A stretch of DNA of 64,000 nt from Bathynomus jamesi (taxonomy: Eukaryota > Arthropoda > Malacostraca > Isopoda > Cirolanidae). The notes beneath the pieces were generated by a model. That model worked only from the letters and a program-made list of their open reading frames with translations. It was not told the origin of the DNA and did no database searches. Of this stretch, positions 48,290 through 60,044 are shown in pieces. A program made the translations under genes and the position numbers. Position 1 is the stretch's first letter. Every line of letters begins with the position of its first letter. The stretch covers positions 215,505 through 279,504 of the forward strand of contig JAJOZX010006162.1 of the NCBI GenBank assembly GCA_023014485.1. Direction: 5' to 3'.

Positions 48290-49680
48290 TCAGGTTGTAA
48301 CATAAATTCTGCTCGATTAGAAAACGGAGGATAGATAATAGAATAACCTCAAGATAATGTGAAATAGTTTTAGAAATGTTGCAAAATACGCTCGGCGACA
48401 GGTTCGCACATGTATCACGATACAGAATGACACAGTATGACTTAGGTTAGTGTAGGATTACGCTAATGAATATTTTCTCTGGTTTTTCATATAGTTACAA
48501 CGCCACCCCTACATATTACAGTAATTGAAAAAACATGGAGCCCACGAAAGAGCATATTCGACATGTGATGCTGTATGAATTCCATAAAGGATCTAAAGCT
48601 AGTGAATCCGCAAGAAAAATTCAAAGAGTTTATGGAAATGAGTGTGAGCGAATGGATGTGTAGGAGATGGTTGAGAAGTTAAGAAATGGAGACTTCAGTC
48701 TGAAAGATTATATATCAACGAACAGACGACCAAATGAGTTAGATGAAGAGTTGCTGAAAGCAACAGTGGAGGAAAACCTAACGGTAACTGTAAGAGAACT
48801 TGGCCTGCAACTCGGCGTTAGCCATATGACCATTCATCGTCATTTGAAGCTGTTAGGAAAAGTAGTAAAGGTTGGAAAATGGGTTCCGCATGATTTGTCA
48901 CAAGCGAATCTTGAACATCGAATCCGTATTTGCACATCACTGCATTCTCGCCAACTGCAGGAACCGTTTTTGAATCGGATCGTCACTGGGGATGAAAAAT
49001 GGGTCCTCTATAACAATATTAAGCGGCGACATCAGTGGCTTAGCCGTGAAACAAAGCTTGAACCTCAGCCAAGGAATGGACCCCATCCAAAGAAAATTTT
49101 GCTATGCGTTTGATGGGATATACAAGGAATTATTCATTTTGAGCTTCTGCCAGATAGCCAAACAATCACAGCTGAAGTCTACTGCCAACAACTCTAACGA
49201 TTCAAGATGGCATTACAAGAAAAACGTCCTGCATTAATTAATCGCAAAGGTGTTCTATTCCACCAGGATAACGCGCGCCTCACACTGCTCGAATCACCAC
49301 TGCCCAATTGGAGGCATTTGGTTGGTAAAAAATACCTCATCCCCTTATTCTCCGGACATCGCACCAGACTACCATTTATTCAGAAGTCTGCAACACCAAC
49401 TAGAAGGACAAAAGTTGCAATCGTGGCGAGCTATCGAAAACGAAGTTATCGCTTTTTTTTAACTCGAAACCAAGGGATTTCTTCGAACGTGGCATAAAAA
49501 AACTTTTCTACATGGGAGAGGTTATAAAAAAAGAAGGGAATTAAATTGATGATTAATTTGTCATTATGTCATTTAATTTTTGTTGTGAATAAACTAAAAA
49601 TTCGAGCAAATTTGTCCTTATAAGTCATTTAATTTTTGTTCTGAATGAACTAAAAACGAGCAGAATATATGTTACAACCT
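48290..49680 (+). mobile_element. mariner nested in the CACTG element
   Basis: Inverted ends AGGTTGTAACATAAATTCTG and AAGGTTGTAACATATATTCT (inverted right end), near TA dinucleotides. About 1.39 kb. Inserted just beyond the 3' end of the 49732-51350 gene. Confidence 0.75.
48536..49500 (+). pseudogene. mariner transposase (SETMAR-like), broken
   Basis: Starts MEPTKEHIRHVMLYEFHKGS, KASESARKIQRVYGNEC, shifts near 48655, then FSLKDYISTNRRPNELDEEL, VRELGLQLGVSHMTIHRHLK (helix-turn-helix) and FLNRIVTGDEKWVLYNNIKR, holding the first catalytic Asp in the family's TGDEKW motif. After more shifts, GVLFHQDNARLTL holds the second Asp (HQDNAR). The third catalytic region is scrambled. Confidence 0.85.
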
Positions 49681-49731
49681 TATACTTTCGTTCCAGAAAC
49701 CTTGGTAGCGATTTCCCATTGACTGGATGTC

Positions 49732-51350
49732 TTAATGGAAGCGTTCACTCTGTTCGTCACTCACCGCGCCAAGGTTTTCGGGAAAGAAATCTAGATGTGA
49801 ATGTAAAAAATGTAATTTGAAGGACATGCGACAGCCCATTTCTTGATATGCATCGAGCAGTTTCTGAACTCCATCTTTGTATGCGGGAGCCTTCATCCTG
49901 CCTTCATCCTGTAGAACCTCCCTGATTTGGGGCCCCACAAAGATTCCCTCCTTCAATTTCACAGCACTGATGTTTGCAAATTTCTCAACAAAATACCGAA
50001 ACCCTTTCGAATTCGTCTTACCCATTGCTTTCACAAAATTTTTCATTAAGTCGAGCTTAATGTGGAGAGGTGGCAGGAAAATCTTCTTTGGATCACTAAA
50101 GGAACACACTGGACACTGCCTGTTTCCTGGCTCGTATGTGCTTCTTTGATGCCAGTGACGTCTGATGTAATGATCCGCGGTATCACGGCTGTCCCATAGG
50201 CATAGGAAACAACAGTATTTCGTGAATCGTCCTTGCATGCCCATTAACATACCAATGACTTTGAGTGCTGTATTGGATTGATTGGAGTAGTATATTCATG
50301 TTATCGTACGTCTCCTTTAGATGAGTTGGCAATCGGGATGGATAGCTTTAAGTCCCCATTATGCAGGAAAACCGCTTTCAAGCTTCGCTGTGAGGAATCA
50401 ATGAAGAGAAACCACTCAGATGGTGTGTGTACCTGTGACAAGTTCTCGAAAAGTGCATTGATATCATGGCAATAGCAGAGCGGACCGTTTTCTGTAAAGA
50501 ATGTCGCCAAATCATGGTTTCGTTTTCGATAGTGATACACTCAGACATTCTTCTCAAGTAATTGTTTCTGCTTGAGTCTCCAGGAGAGAAGTTCTGATTC
50601 CTCTTTGGAGAGGGCTAGGTCTCTAATGAGGTCATTCAACACATTTTGGGTAAGCCTCTCCAGCTCCGATTGCTCTTCGTAAGATGTGTTGTCAAGATCG
50701 GCTGAAGGTGCTGCATCTCCGCCAATCGCACCTTTGTCGGATTCCCTTTCATCTTCTAAAGAATTGAGTCCATACTGTGGAGGTACCGGAATTGGCATCG
50801 TGTCGTCTTGTCAGCGTGAGGGATCGGTCTGATTGCGGGCGGAGTCTACAGTCGGATAAACGATGTTATGCTTGTTTTTCACAGAGAATCCACTTATGTT
50901 AATATTGCAAAAGTAAGAATCGCTATGATTTTCTCTCAGCTCCCTCCATATCATAGGTATAGCGAACGACATCGACTTTTTCCTTTGGTTCAACCAGTCA
51001 CGTAATCCATTCGAACAAGTGGAACAGAAAACATATGGCGCGCATGCTTTAGCTTGGTCGCCTAGTGGACAGCCGAAGTATAACCAGTAAGTTTTCCAAA
51101 GATCCAGCGTGATTGTACGCTGTTGTGATTTAGTCGCGAACGTAACAGAAATTGTCGTGGTGATTTTTACATTTTCGAGGCATGATGATCGATGAGTGGG
51201 TTGATGTAAATCGCCTAAAAAAATAAAATGTGTAAGTGGTCGACACAAAACAAAACACAACACACAACTAGACATGTGACTGTTATACCAAAGAATAAAA
51301 GAGTGTACATGTGCAACATTTTCAAATTTGTGGTCAGCAACTGCTCTCAC
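49732..51350 (-). pseudogene. Transposon-associated multi-copy protein, second unassigned family (frameshifted)
   Basis: Four open pieces in order on the reverse strand. 51350-50811: APYVFCSTCSNGLRDWLNQR, MSFAIPMIWRELRENHSDSY, FCNINISGF (Cys-rich, probably metal-binding). 50798-50541: acidic, helical. 50540-50301: DINALFENLSQVHTPSEWFL, FIDSSQRSLKAVFLHNGDLK. 50250-49732: CCFLCLWDSRDTADHYIRRH, FLPPLHIKLDLMKNFVKAMG, EGIFVGPQIREVLQDEGRMK and SFKLHFLHSHLDFFPENLGA. These are hallmark strings of a repetitive 'uncharacterized' gene family in arthropods (from memory). Its placement between paired ends suggests it is the element's own protein; that is inference. Confidence 0.68.
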
Positions 51351-51722
51351 CTAAAATACCACAAGACAACCTGCGGAAAGCTGAAACAACAAAATGCCAT
51401 ATATGAGGGTATAGAAACGTTAAAGCAAAAACCTACACCTAAGCTGCAACGACAAAATACTGCTACTTGTATAGAGGACGTATATATATTGTATGTATAG
51501 TATTATACATATTATACATATTATATATATATATTATATGCATATTATATATAGTATTATATTATATTTTATACATTATAATTATTATATATATTATGAT
51601 CAGTCTCATCTTGAAAACTAGACGTGCTAGAGGAAAACTGAAAACAGATTTGAAATCAGCGTCCCAACATCTATCTAGCCCACCCATAATTATATCTGGT
51701 GAAAAATACTTGTTGGCCGGTG

Positions 51723-54690
51723 TTATTAATGAAAAGTGTAATTGAAGAAATTCCTTTAAACAATTACTGTACCATTCTCAACCAGTACAATAATAAATTA
51801 TATATATAATTGAGAGTTCTCTTTAATTGTATGAATACATTAAAATAATTTTCATTTTATAACCAAAAACTTTTGTACTTTACATTCACTAAACACTAGA
51901 ATTTTTGTGAAAACCTAACTTATTTACACAAAATTTTATTAAAAACTTCTAGATTTTCCTTCATTTACGTTTCAGCAGACTTTCACTTCATTGTAAAAAT
52001 GAAAAGAGAATCAATCATGCTTCCTTGTCAAAGCGTGTATTTATATAATGGCTCAAAATCTCTCGCTCATATAAAAATAATTAAACTTTTTACCATATTA
52101 ATACATACAGTAATCTTCAAATCAAATATAATGAAATGATTTTCATTCAAACTTTGAGAATGCGAACATCAAAATTTGAAGACTTCATTCATGTTTTGAG
52201 GTCTTAATTCCTTTAAAGATAGATGGAACTTGAAAATGCATTCATAATATCACTTTCTAGAGTGGTTCAAACTATCATTCATATAAAAATAATAATAAAG
52301 AATAAAATTTTACTTCATTTCCTCCGAGTCCACTTTGAACACATTCCACTCGCCCCAAATTTCTCTCCCGAATCCATCTTTGACTTCCTTCCTCAGAATG
52401 TAGTTCCGATGGTGAGATAAAATATGCACGTTTTCATTTCCTTGTGATAATAATTGATTAAAATAATTATGATTAACTTAACTATTTGACAAAAAAGTTT
52501 ATTTAAAGAAAATTTAAAAATGATTCAGACCTGTAATTGTAATTAAAATAAAACGAAATAAGCAAGGATGCAAAATTTGTGGTGTCATCTTGAGGTAAAT
52601 AAATGACCAAACTCTTTATATAACTATTAAAGAGAGTAACTATAAAAAACAACTATAATATCTATTACAAACATTCGATAATGTAAAACAAAATCTATTG
52701 ATAATGGGAATCATATACTGAGAGATAATTGGGATGAAGAATATAACACCAACTAAGTAAATAAAGAATCATCAATTTGAAGAAATTACGTATAACGGAC
52801 TGTTTACTCTTCTCCTTTCCCTTCTCAGAACTGGTGAGAGCAAAATCAATGAATCCATTTAAATCTAGTCGATGAGAAATGAACAAAGCCAAGAAGCTCT
52901 CACTTCTCACCTAACCAATGCTCTTCGCCTGGCATTCCGAATCCCTTCTTGTAATCGGCCCAGTTCCGAGTGAAGTTAATTGGCTTCGACACATTGACTC
53001 GGGAAAGGAAAACAGTCCATCCACCTCCGTCGGTTTCCATGTCACAATATACATGCACAGGGCGGCTACATTGACATCTAGAAACAAATAATAGGTCATA
53101 GTCAAATCTCCTTTACTATAAACACGGATTTTGAACAATTGATTCTTTCAAAACAATTTCAAAATGTAATGCATTATTTCATTCTTGGTAATTGAAACAC
53201 ACCCACAAAGTATGACGCCAATTAATTAAATGATGTTATCAAAGCGTTAAGGAGAACTTAAGGGCTCAGTCGTAAAACAGTGAAATCCCTCGAAAGGCAT
53301 AAAGAATGAAATGGAAATTTAATGAAATGAATAAAGGTGATGTTAATGCAGTAGAAAGTCACCGTTTTACCTGAATGGATATATCTGGTAAATTCCACTT
53401 TTCGTATCTCCTGCGACGAGAATTTAGGAGCAATCAGTAGGTCTTAGGAAGAACAAATGAAAGGAATGTATACATAAAAAGTATTAAAATTTCACAAAAT
53501 GTATTTTATTCTTTAATTAATTTTAAGATTAAAATTATTAAATCTTCGCTGAAAACGAAGAATATTTTTATTATTGAATTTGATTTAGTTCGTCTCATGT
53601 GTCCGCCATTATTAGTTGTCTGCATTTTACAAAAGTAAAATAATTATGTGTTATTTTTCCTAATAAGAAATTAAGCTTTAGAACTGATGATCGTAAAATT
53701 GAGTTAATCTTGTTTAAACTTAAACTAACCGAAACGTTGAATCTGTGGGCATGTAGAAATGTCGATAGCCGAAGTAGGGTGAGATGCCCCATCCTCCTGA
53801 GGTCTTCTGACTGAATCAAATGAGAAATCAATATATGAGCTTAACTAATATAATGTAAATACATTTAAAATAAATTTCATTATTAAATTAACTAAATTGG
53901 TGACGAAAAAGTAACATTTTAATGATATTTCTAGTAACATAGATTGGTAATTGGTAATTAATATTAAAAACATATTTAAAAGAAAGTAACTAACCTTGAG
54001 TTAGTTTTGTCTTGAGTTATCGATTTTAAATTAGGTTTCAAAGTTGATGTTTTTGAAATTGAGCTTCCAAAAGAACCGAAGCTAAAAAGGTCGCTTTGGA
54101 AAAAAAAATATATCATTAACGTATTTACAATAATTAAATGTACATTTTTGTTATATTGTTGCCAACTATTACTTGAATTAAAATGAATTATTGAAAATTA
54201 ATAATGAAAAAAATAGGCATTTTATAATGTAGGGAGAAGCATGATGTAAAAATAAATACTTAAAATAATGAAAAATGAAAATTTCCATTCAAAAATAGTT
54301 CATCACGAAATGATACTAACATCTAACCATGAGAAGAACTATTAACGAATTAAGATGAGAAATCAAATTCCTCATAAAAGTTATTCAGAATGAACGTTCA
54401 AACTGGAGATTTCGATGAAGATTGAATTTCATATAAAAAATCACAAATATATTCCTAATCTTATCTTCTGTTTTCATTATTGAGGAATTTGATGATCGAA
54501 ATAGAATTACTTGTTTGCTTTAGGAATAAAGTTTGGGGATCTTAATCCGAGGAAGAGATTCTTTATTTCCAAAAACATGCGTTTCATATCCTGATGCAAA
54601 GTCAATTGGTGTTGCAGAAGGACGTTTTGAAGGGGGGCTTCTGGATCCACCTTCACCACTACATCTTTGTCGACACCAAATGCGGATAAA
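51723..54690. other. Copy B introns 3-8 around exons 4-8
   Basis: Outside the listed exons (52314-52440, 52911-53077, 53371-53442, 53730-53810, 53995-54093, 54511-54691) this is intron matching copy A without its insertions. It supplies the empty sites for the mariner (52738) and the hAT MITE (54325). Confidence 0.6.
53371..53442 (-). pseudogene. Copy B exon 6 with in-frame TAA
   Basis: Reverse-strand reading is A CCT ACT GAT TGC TCC TAA ATT CTC. Copy A has TCC GAA ATT CTC in the same frame. The acceptor (CCTAAG) and donor (GTAAAA) are both intact, so the stop sits in a properly bounded exon. Confidence 0.88.
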
Positions 54691-55001
54691 ACTGAAATAA
54701 AATAAAATTCTAACGTATCGAAACCTTTTCTTGAATAAATTTAAATAAATTGAATGAATTAATAAGAGGTTGTAAGTCCTATTTAATTGCAGTTTAGGTT
54801 TATACTAAGTAAGGACAAACCAACTTTGACTAAAATAATCCACCAATATTTGAATATTTGTTTACGGTCTGTTCAAACAAATTCCTGAAAAAGTAAAAAA
54901 TACAAAAGTCACTAAATTCATTACTTTCCTGCAATTAAGTTACACTAATTTAATTACACATTATGCCCGCGGACGGCAGGTTTTCTACTCATTCTCTAAT
55001 T

Positions 55002-55335
55002 CAGAGGTTTTCAACCTTTCGTCTACCGCATACCGAACCCCTTTTACATTGTCGGTGCTACGCATGTACCCCCTGAAAGGGTGAATTCATAGAACATACA
55101 AGGATGACATTCAGTTATGTTGTATTAATGTTCATAACTCTACAAATACAGGGTGCTTCAGGTCGACCCTAGAAGTATGGAAATTGGTAGAATTTGTAGT
55201 TTGTATTGAGTATTTTGTAGTTAAAGTTTGTCACAGTAATTCCGCCAATTTCCAAATTTCCATATTTCTAGGGCCGACCTGAAACACCCTGTACAATAAA
55301 AAACATATGCGTACCCCAGGTAGAAAACCCCTCCC
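55002..55335. mobile_element. hAT-like MITE with nested CAGGGTG MITE
   Basis: Outer ends CAGAGGTTTTCAACCTTT and inverted GGGGTTTTCTACC, inner strings CGCATGTACCCC / GCGTACCCC. Nested at 55147-55293 is a palindrome with ends ACAGGGTGCTTCAGGTCGAC / ACAGGGTGTTTCAGGTCGGC, mariner-type. No coding sequence. Absent from copy A. Confidence 0.65.
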
Positions 55336-55365
55336 TAAATGGTACTAAAGGTTTGGTTATATTTT

Positions 55366-55760
55366 GGGTGTCCCAGAAGTCTGGACTCGTAGAGAAAATA
55401 GACATTATATTTTTAAAGTGAAACAAACACCTTTCTAATGTCAGTTTTACATATTTCAGGAAGAAAATACCCTGATGGCTCAGTATACCAATGAAGAGAA
55501 GGTGGAACTGGTATTGCAACATGTTTCCGAAAAAGCCAGAAGCAGGCATGTCAGTTATTTCACGAACATGCCTCTCTCTGGCTTTTTCCGGAAACATGTA
55601 GCGATATCAGTTCCACCTTCTATTCATTGGTATACTGAGCCATCAGGGTATTTTCTTTCCTGAAATATGTAAAACTGACATTAGAAATGTGTTTGTTTCA
55701 ATTTAAAAATATAATGTCTATTTTCCCTATGAGTCCATACTTCTGGGACACCCTGTATAT
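55366..55760. mobile_element. Head-to-head mariner derivative
   Basis: Ends GGGTGTCCCAGAAGTCTGG and inverted CAGGGTGTCCCAGAAGTATG. Inside, two inverted copies of a mariner transposase start lie back to back; each reads MAQYTNEEKVELVLQHV in its own direction (+ from 55475). A 5' end was therefore copied onto itself. Not coding beyond about 60 residues. Confidence 0.72.
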
Positions 55761-56211
55761 TTGGAATGTCTACTCGACATTTCATAATGACCTTAGCTTT
55801 ATCAAAGGAATAATAGCTCTTTTGAAATGTTTGCTTAGTAGGACAAATATTTAAAAATGAGTTTATGTTAAATTTTTTTACTGCATATAAAGACAGATAT
55901 TAAACATTTCATTTGTATAATAAGTTAGTTTTCTATTCTTTGCACCTGACGCATGCGCATTGTGGTTTAAAAAACCTCGAAGTTGTGACTTAGCTCATTT
56001 AGTGTTCCTGTTTATAAGCTATCTTGAAAAGAGGAGAAAACAATTATTATATTTGTGCAATTATTCATTTATTCAATGTAGGTTTAAGTCTTCAAGGTGT
56101 CTTTCATGCATTTATTAATTTTGAATTGAAATTAATTGAATTCAAAAATCTTTTATTGAAAAAATAAATACAATTTTTCCGATTTTACATTTTTGGTTGT
56201 TAAAATGATTT

Positions 56212-56599
56212 GGTGCTACTATAGCGTGATTCCTACCTCGATTCGGCGGTCTACCTTTTAATTATAGCTTCTTACCTTGTTTACTAATTGCTTGTTTACA
56301 TTCCAATGTCCATCGCCCTTGACGATTGGTTAGGTTTAGTCATGATATTTTCGTTAGTTTTAACGAAAATATCGTGACTAAACCTAACCAATCGTAGGTA
56401 GACCACATACTATAGTAGCACCGAAACTATTTTTTAAATAAATAAAATTGAATAATAAATAGCATTTTATATTTATTATATTTTCATTTATACCTTGGAT
56501 AGGAATCACACTCTACAGTACTGTAGTTTCGAACCAAAACGGGTAGGAATCACCCTATAGTATCGAAGTCACCGGTAGGAATCACGCTATAGTAGCACC
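56212..56599. mobile_element. Foldback MITE, GGTGCTACTATAG ends, 388 bp
   Basis: Perfect 8-base duplication AATGATTT (56204-56211 and 56600-56607). Ends GGTGCTACTATAGCGTGATT, inverted at the right. Contains GACGATTGGTTAGGTTTAGT and its inverse around AACGAAAATATCGTGAC, plus a nested shorter relative ending at about 56423. Confidence 0.82.
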
Positions 56600-56767
56600 A
56601 ATGATTTTAACATAAAATATATAACTGTGAAATTCGACTATTTATTTAATTTAATTTGGCCCTTAATGTTTAAGCTTTACTGACTTTTAATTAAGAATAA
56701 GTTATTATTAATATTATATAAAACCTTAATAAGAATTAATAATTATAGAATATATATTAATCTAATT

Positions 56768-57288
56768 GGAGCAAGTGTAGTTTACGTATACCGGACCACC
56801 TGAAGATCCGTCACCTGAGCCTCTTTTAGATAGCTTTACAAGTTTAACTAACGAAAATATCACAACCTAACCAAACCAATCGTCAAGGGCGTATAGTTGA
56901 CCTAACGATTGGTTAGGTTACGTCGTGATATTTTCCTTAGTTAGACTTATAAAGCTAACTAAAAAAGGCCGGGATGATGGATCTTCAGGTGATCCCGTCC
57001 CCCTGTGATGCCTCGTGTAGTTTACGTTCCTCCCCTACATTATCGTATTGTAGTTTACATTCCCCTACATTATCCTAAAGTAGTTTGCGTTCCCCAATTT
57101 ATATATATATATAAATTGACGATTGGTTAGGTTAAGTCGTTATATTTTCGTTATTTTAACGTTTTATTTGATGGATTTATTTAAAAAATGTCTCCTAAAG
57201 ATCCTAGTGTAGTTTACGTTCCCCAACTTTGACCGAGTGTAGTTTGTATCCCTTTTTGCGTTAGGGGGACGTAAACCACACTTGCTCC
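56768..57288. mobile_element. Foldback MITE, GGAGCAAGTGTAG ends, 521 bp
   Basis: Perfect 8-base duplication ATCTAATT (56760-56767 and 57289-57296). Ends GGAGCAAGTGTAGTTTACGT and inverted GGAGCAAGTGTGGTTTACGT; GTGTAGTTTACGTTCCC repeats several times inside. Nested at 56793-56996 is a relative of the foldback at 16840. Carries the CCTAACCAATCGTCAAGGGC core. Confidence 0.82.
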
Positions 57289-57552
57289 ATCTAATTTGTT
57301 ATTATTATAGATCTAAAACAAATACAAAGTCATTATTGAAGCTATGATACCAATACTATAAAAGGAAATTTGCTAAGAAATTTGTTAAGGCTTTGGCTAG
57401 CAAAGTCTTTCAAGATTAAAAACTCGCCTATGACCCTGACCCCAACCATAAACCTAGACCTCTTGACATACAGTAGGCCTACCCTTTGTCCAATCTCTAA
57501 GGTAGACAGCCTATATTTTAGAAAAGATATTGATAATGTAGAAAGGGTTTTG

Positions 57553-57764
57553 GGTGCTACTGTAGTATGCGGTCTACCTACGATTGGTTAGGTTTATTCA
57601 TGATATTTTCGTTAAAACTAACGAAAATATCATGACTAAACCTAACCAATCGTCAAGGGCGATTGACAATGGGATGTAAACAAACAATTAGTAAACAAGA
57701 TAAGAAGCTATAATTAAAAGGTAGACCGCCGAATCGTAGGTAGACCGCATACTGCAGTAGCACC
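57553..57764. mobile_element. Foldback MITE, GGTGCTACTGTAG ends, 212 bp
   Basis: Flanks GGGTTTTG (57545-57552) and GGGTTTGG (57765-57772). Ends GGTGCTACTGTAGTATGCGG, inverted at the right. Internal ACGATTGGTTAGGTTTATTC pairs with its inverse. Sister of 56212-56599 and 57860-58070. Confidence 0.78.
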
Positions 57765-57859
57765 GGGTTTGGATTAGAGCAACTAAAATTCGGGGCAATT
57801 CCCAATTTATGCCATTCCCATTTCATGTAATTTTCATTCCCATCCACGTCCTTTTCTAC

Positions 57860-58070
57860 GGTGCTGGTTAAGTGTGCGGTCTACCTACGATTCGGCGGTC
57901 TACCTTTTAATTATAGCTTCTTATCTTGTTTACTAATTGTTTGTTTACATCCCATTGTCAATCGTCCTTGACGATTGGTTAGGTTTAGTCATGATATTTT
58001 CGTTAGTTTTAACGAAAATGTCATGATTAAACCTAACCAATCGTAGGTAGACCGCACACTTAACAGCACC
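57860..58070. mobile_element. Foldback MITE, third sister copy
   Basis: Ends GGTGCTGGTTAAGTGTGCGG and inverted GGTGCTGTTAAGTGTGCGGT, with nearly the same interior as 57553-57764 in opposite orientation (CATTGTCAATCGTCCTTGAC, then GATTGGTTAGGTTTAGTCAT). Flanks share CTTTTC. Confidence 0.72.
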
Positions 58071-60044
58071 CTTTTCGACTTTGGTCTGGGTAAGTTTAAA
58101 ACTGGTTAGGTTACGATAAGTTAGGTTGTGATTTGTTAGGCTAATGTTAGGTTAGGTTGTGATTGATTAAAGTAGGTTAGATGAGGAAATATTAGCCATT
58201 CCAATTTGGTGCCGTTTCAGCGACGTAAACATTACTGCCACAATTAAGACAGGCTTTTGTCAAAATATAGATTTTTGACATTTCGCCATTTTTATTTGAG
58301 GACCAAAACTGGGAATGGAAACGACAAAGTGGGAAGTAATCGTTCAAACATTTGTTATTTAATTTCTTTCTGTCTCTGTCTGTGTTTCTGTCGCTCTGTA
58401 TCCCTGTGAGTGTGTGTGTATCTCTCTGTCTGTCTGTTTTATCATATATTTTCTGTTATAAATGTAATATTTTGCTTTAATATCATGTAAATGAATCGTA
58501 TTCATGATTTATTCTAAGTTTTATTCATTCTTTCGTTTTATTGACTTTTATATGTAATTATTGATTGTTTAAGTAATTAACTTTATTCATACTTAATTTC
58601 ACTTTGTTAATTTATCTTATTTAATATTTTGTTAAATTTACATTTAATTCCAATATTAATCTTTTAAACTAAATACTTTAGATTAACAAACTTAAAAATT
58701 ATTTATTATTATCTGTTGATCACTTACATTAATTGATCAATTAATAATTTTATTGTAACTTTATATATTTACCTTCATATTTGATCTTACTAATTTCAAT
58801 AAGAATTTTTTGATTCATTTATCCACCCATTTATCTCTTTATCTATCTACTGTCTATTGTCTCTTTATCTCTTTATTTAATAAATTATTTATATTCGAAT
58901 GTCCAAGATTTTAAAATTATTTTTAATTATTTTGTAAATGAGGCAGAAATCACCAACATTGTGAGATGTCACCATTCTTTCTTATAATTTCCGGAGCAGC
59001 CTTGATGCCGCTCTACCCACAATTCTTACTAAAACCCATCTACTATAATTCAGTGAATTTAATGCATTCTCTCTTTATATATAAATAATTAATAGCTTAA
59101 TCAATGGTAAATTAATGAATGATAAATAATATATTAGTAACTCAAATTTCCCGCATATTAACTCTCCCTATTATTATTATGTTAATAATTAAAAGTATTT
59201 TATACTAAATTTTTTACCACAATATATATTATTATTATTATTATTATTATTATCAGAGTATATATAAGTTAATATAATTTTATATTATATGCATTCAAAT
59301 TCCTTTAATCCGTCTAATTGGTGACGGAAACTTCATTTAAAAGTAGACTTTTCACAAATAAATTGAGAGTTAATTGTTAACTAAAATCTTTCCTGATTTA
59401 CATTTGACTGCTTAGAAAGGGGGTCGAAACCCCATTTTATTTCGAACTCAAAATTTTAAATAATCTAATTTTAAAATATTTCTCATTCCTGTATTTAACG
59501 GTCACAATGGCATCAGTAATCCTGATCTTCAGGTCCAAAATATAGGCAACTTTCAAATGCAGCAAATAGAATCACTTTAAAAACTTAATATTTTAAAATG
59601 GTTTGAATTTGAAAACAACATTTATCAACACCCTGTATTCTACATTCCTTTTTTTTACAGGATACTCAGTTATTCTTTAATACTGTTTTTAAAATCTAAG
59701 TTTTATAATGTTCTTAAAGAATTTAATGGGAAAACATTTTCTCTTTATATTTTGTGATTGTGGAAATTAAGAAAAAATCTGTTTAAAAGTCAATTAAATT
59801 TACTTACTTTTAAGACGTTAGAAAGTTAAAAGTTTAATTTAGGTGACTTTCTCCAAGATATTAACAAGAGTTTGTGGTTAAAATTAAATGTTATTTTCAT
59901 CATAAACTCTAAATTAATTTCATAAGTAGACAAATAAAATTTTTTCACCTTAAATACTATGAAGAGAGTGAAATTAATTTATTGTGAATATTGTGAGTTT
60001 AAGATTTTGTGGAAACAAATCGTTGCTAAAAATGTGATTTTTAC
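58071..60044. other. Copy B intron 2, remaining part
   Basis: 58080-58200 holds loose TTAGGTTAGG-type repeats. From about 58450 on, the sequence pairs with copy A 19600 back to 18100. No gene. Confidence 0.5.

Larger units (their letters stand above)
48006..51722 (-). mobile_element. Transposon with CACTGGTCGACAA ends and TTA target duplication
   Basis: Ends CACTGGTCGACAA (left) and inverted CACCGGCCAACAA (right), flanked by TTA at 48003-48005 and 51723-51725. Copy A near 26860 keeps the empty AAATTATTAAT, so the insertion and its 3-base duplication are directly visible. CACT-starting ends with 3-base duplications are typical of CACTA/EnSpm-like elements, but the coding content is not a familiar CACTA transposase. 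A mariner is nested at about 48290-49680. Confidence 0.75.

Noticed and set aside
56330..58200. TTAGGTTAGG strings as an internal telomere repeat.
   Set aside because: They are not tandem arrays. Most occur once per arm within defined foldback elements next to a constant core.
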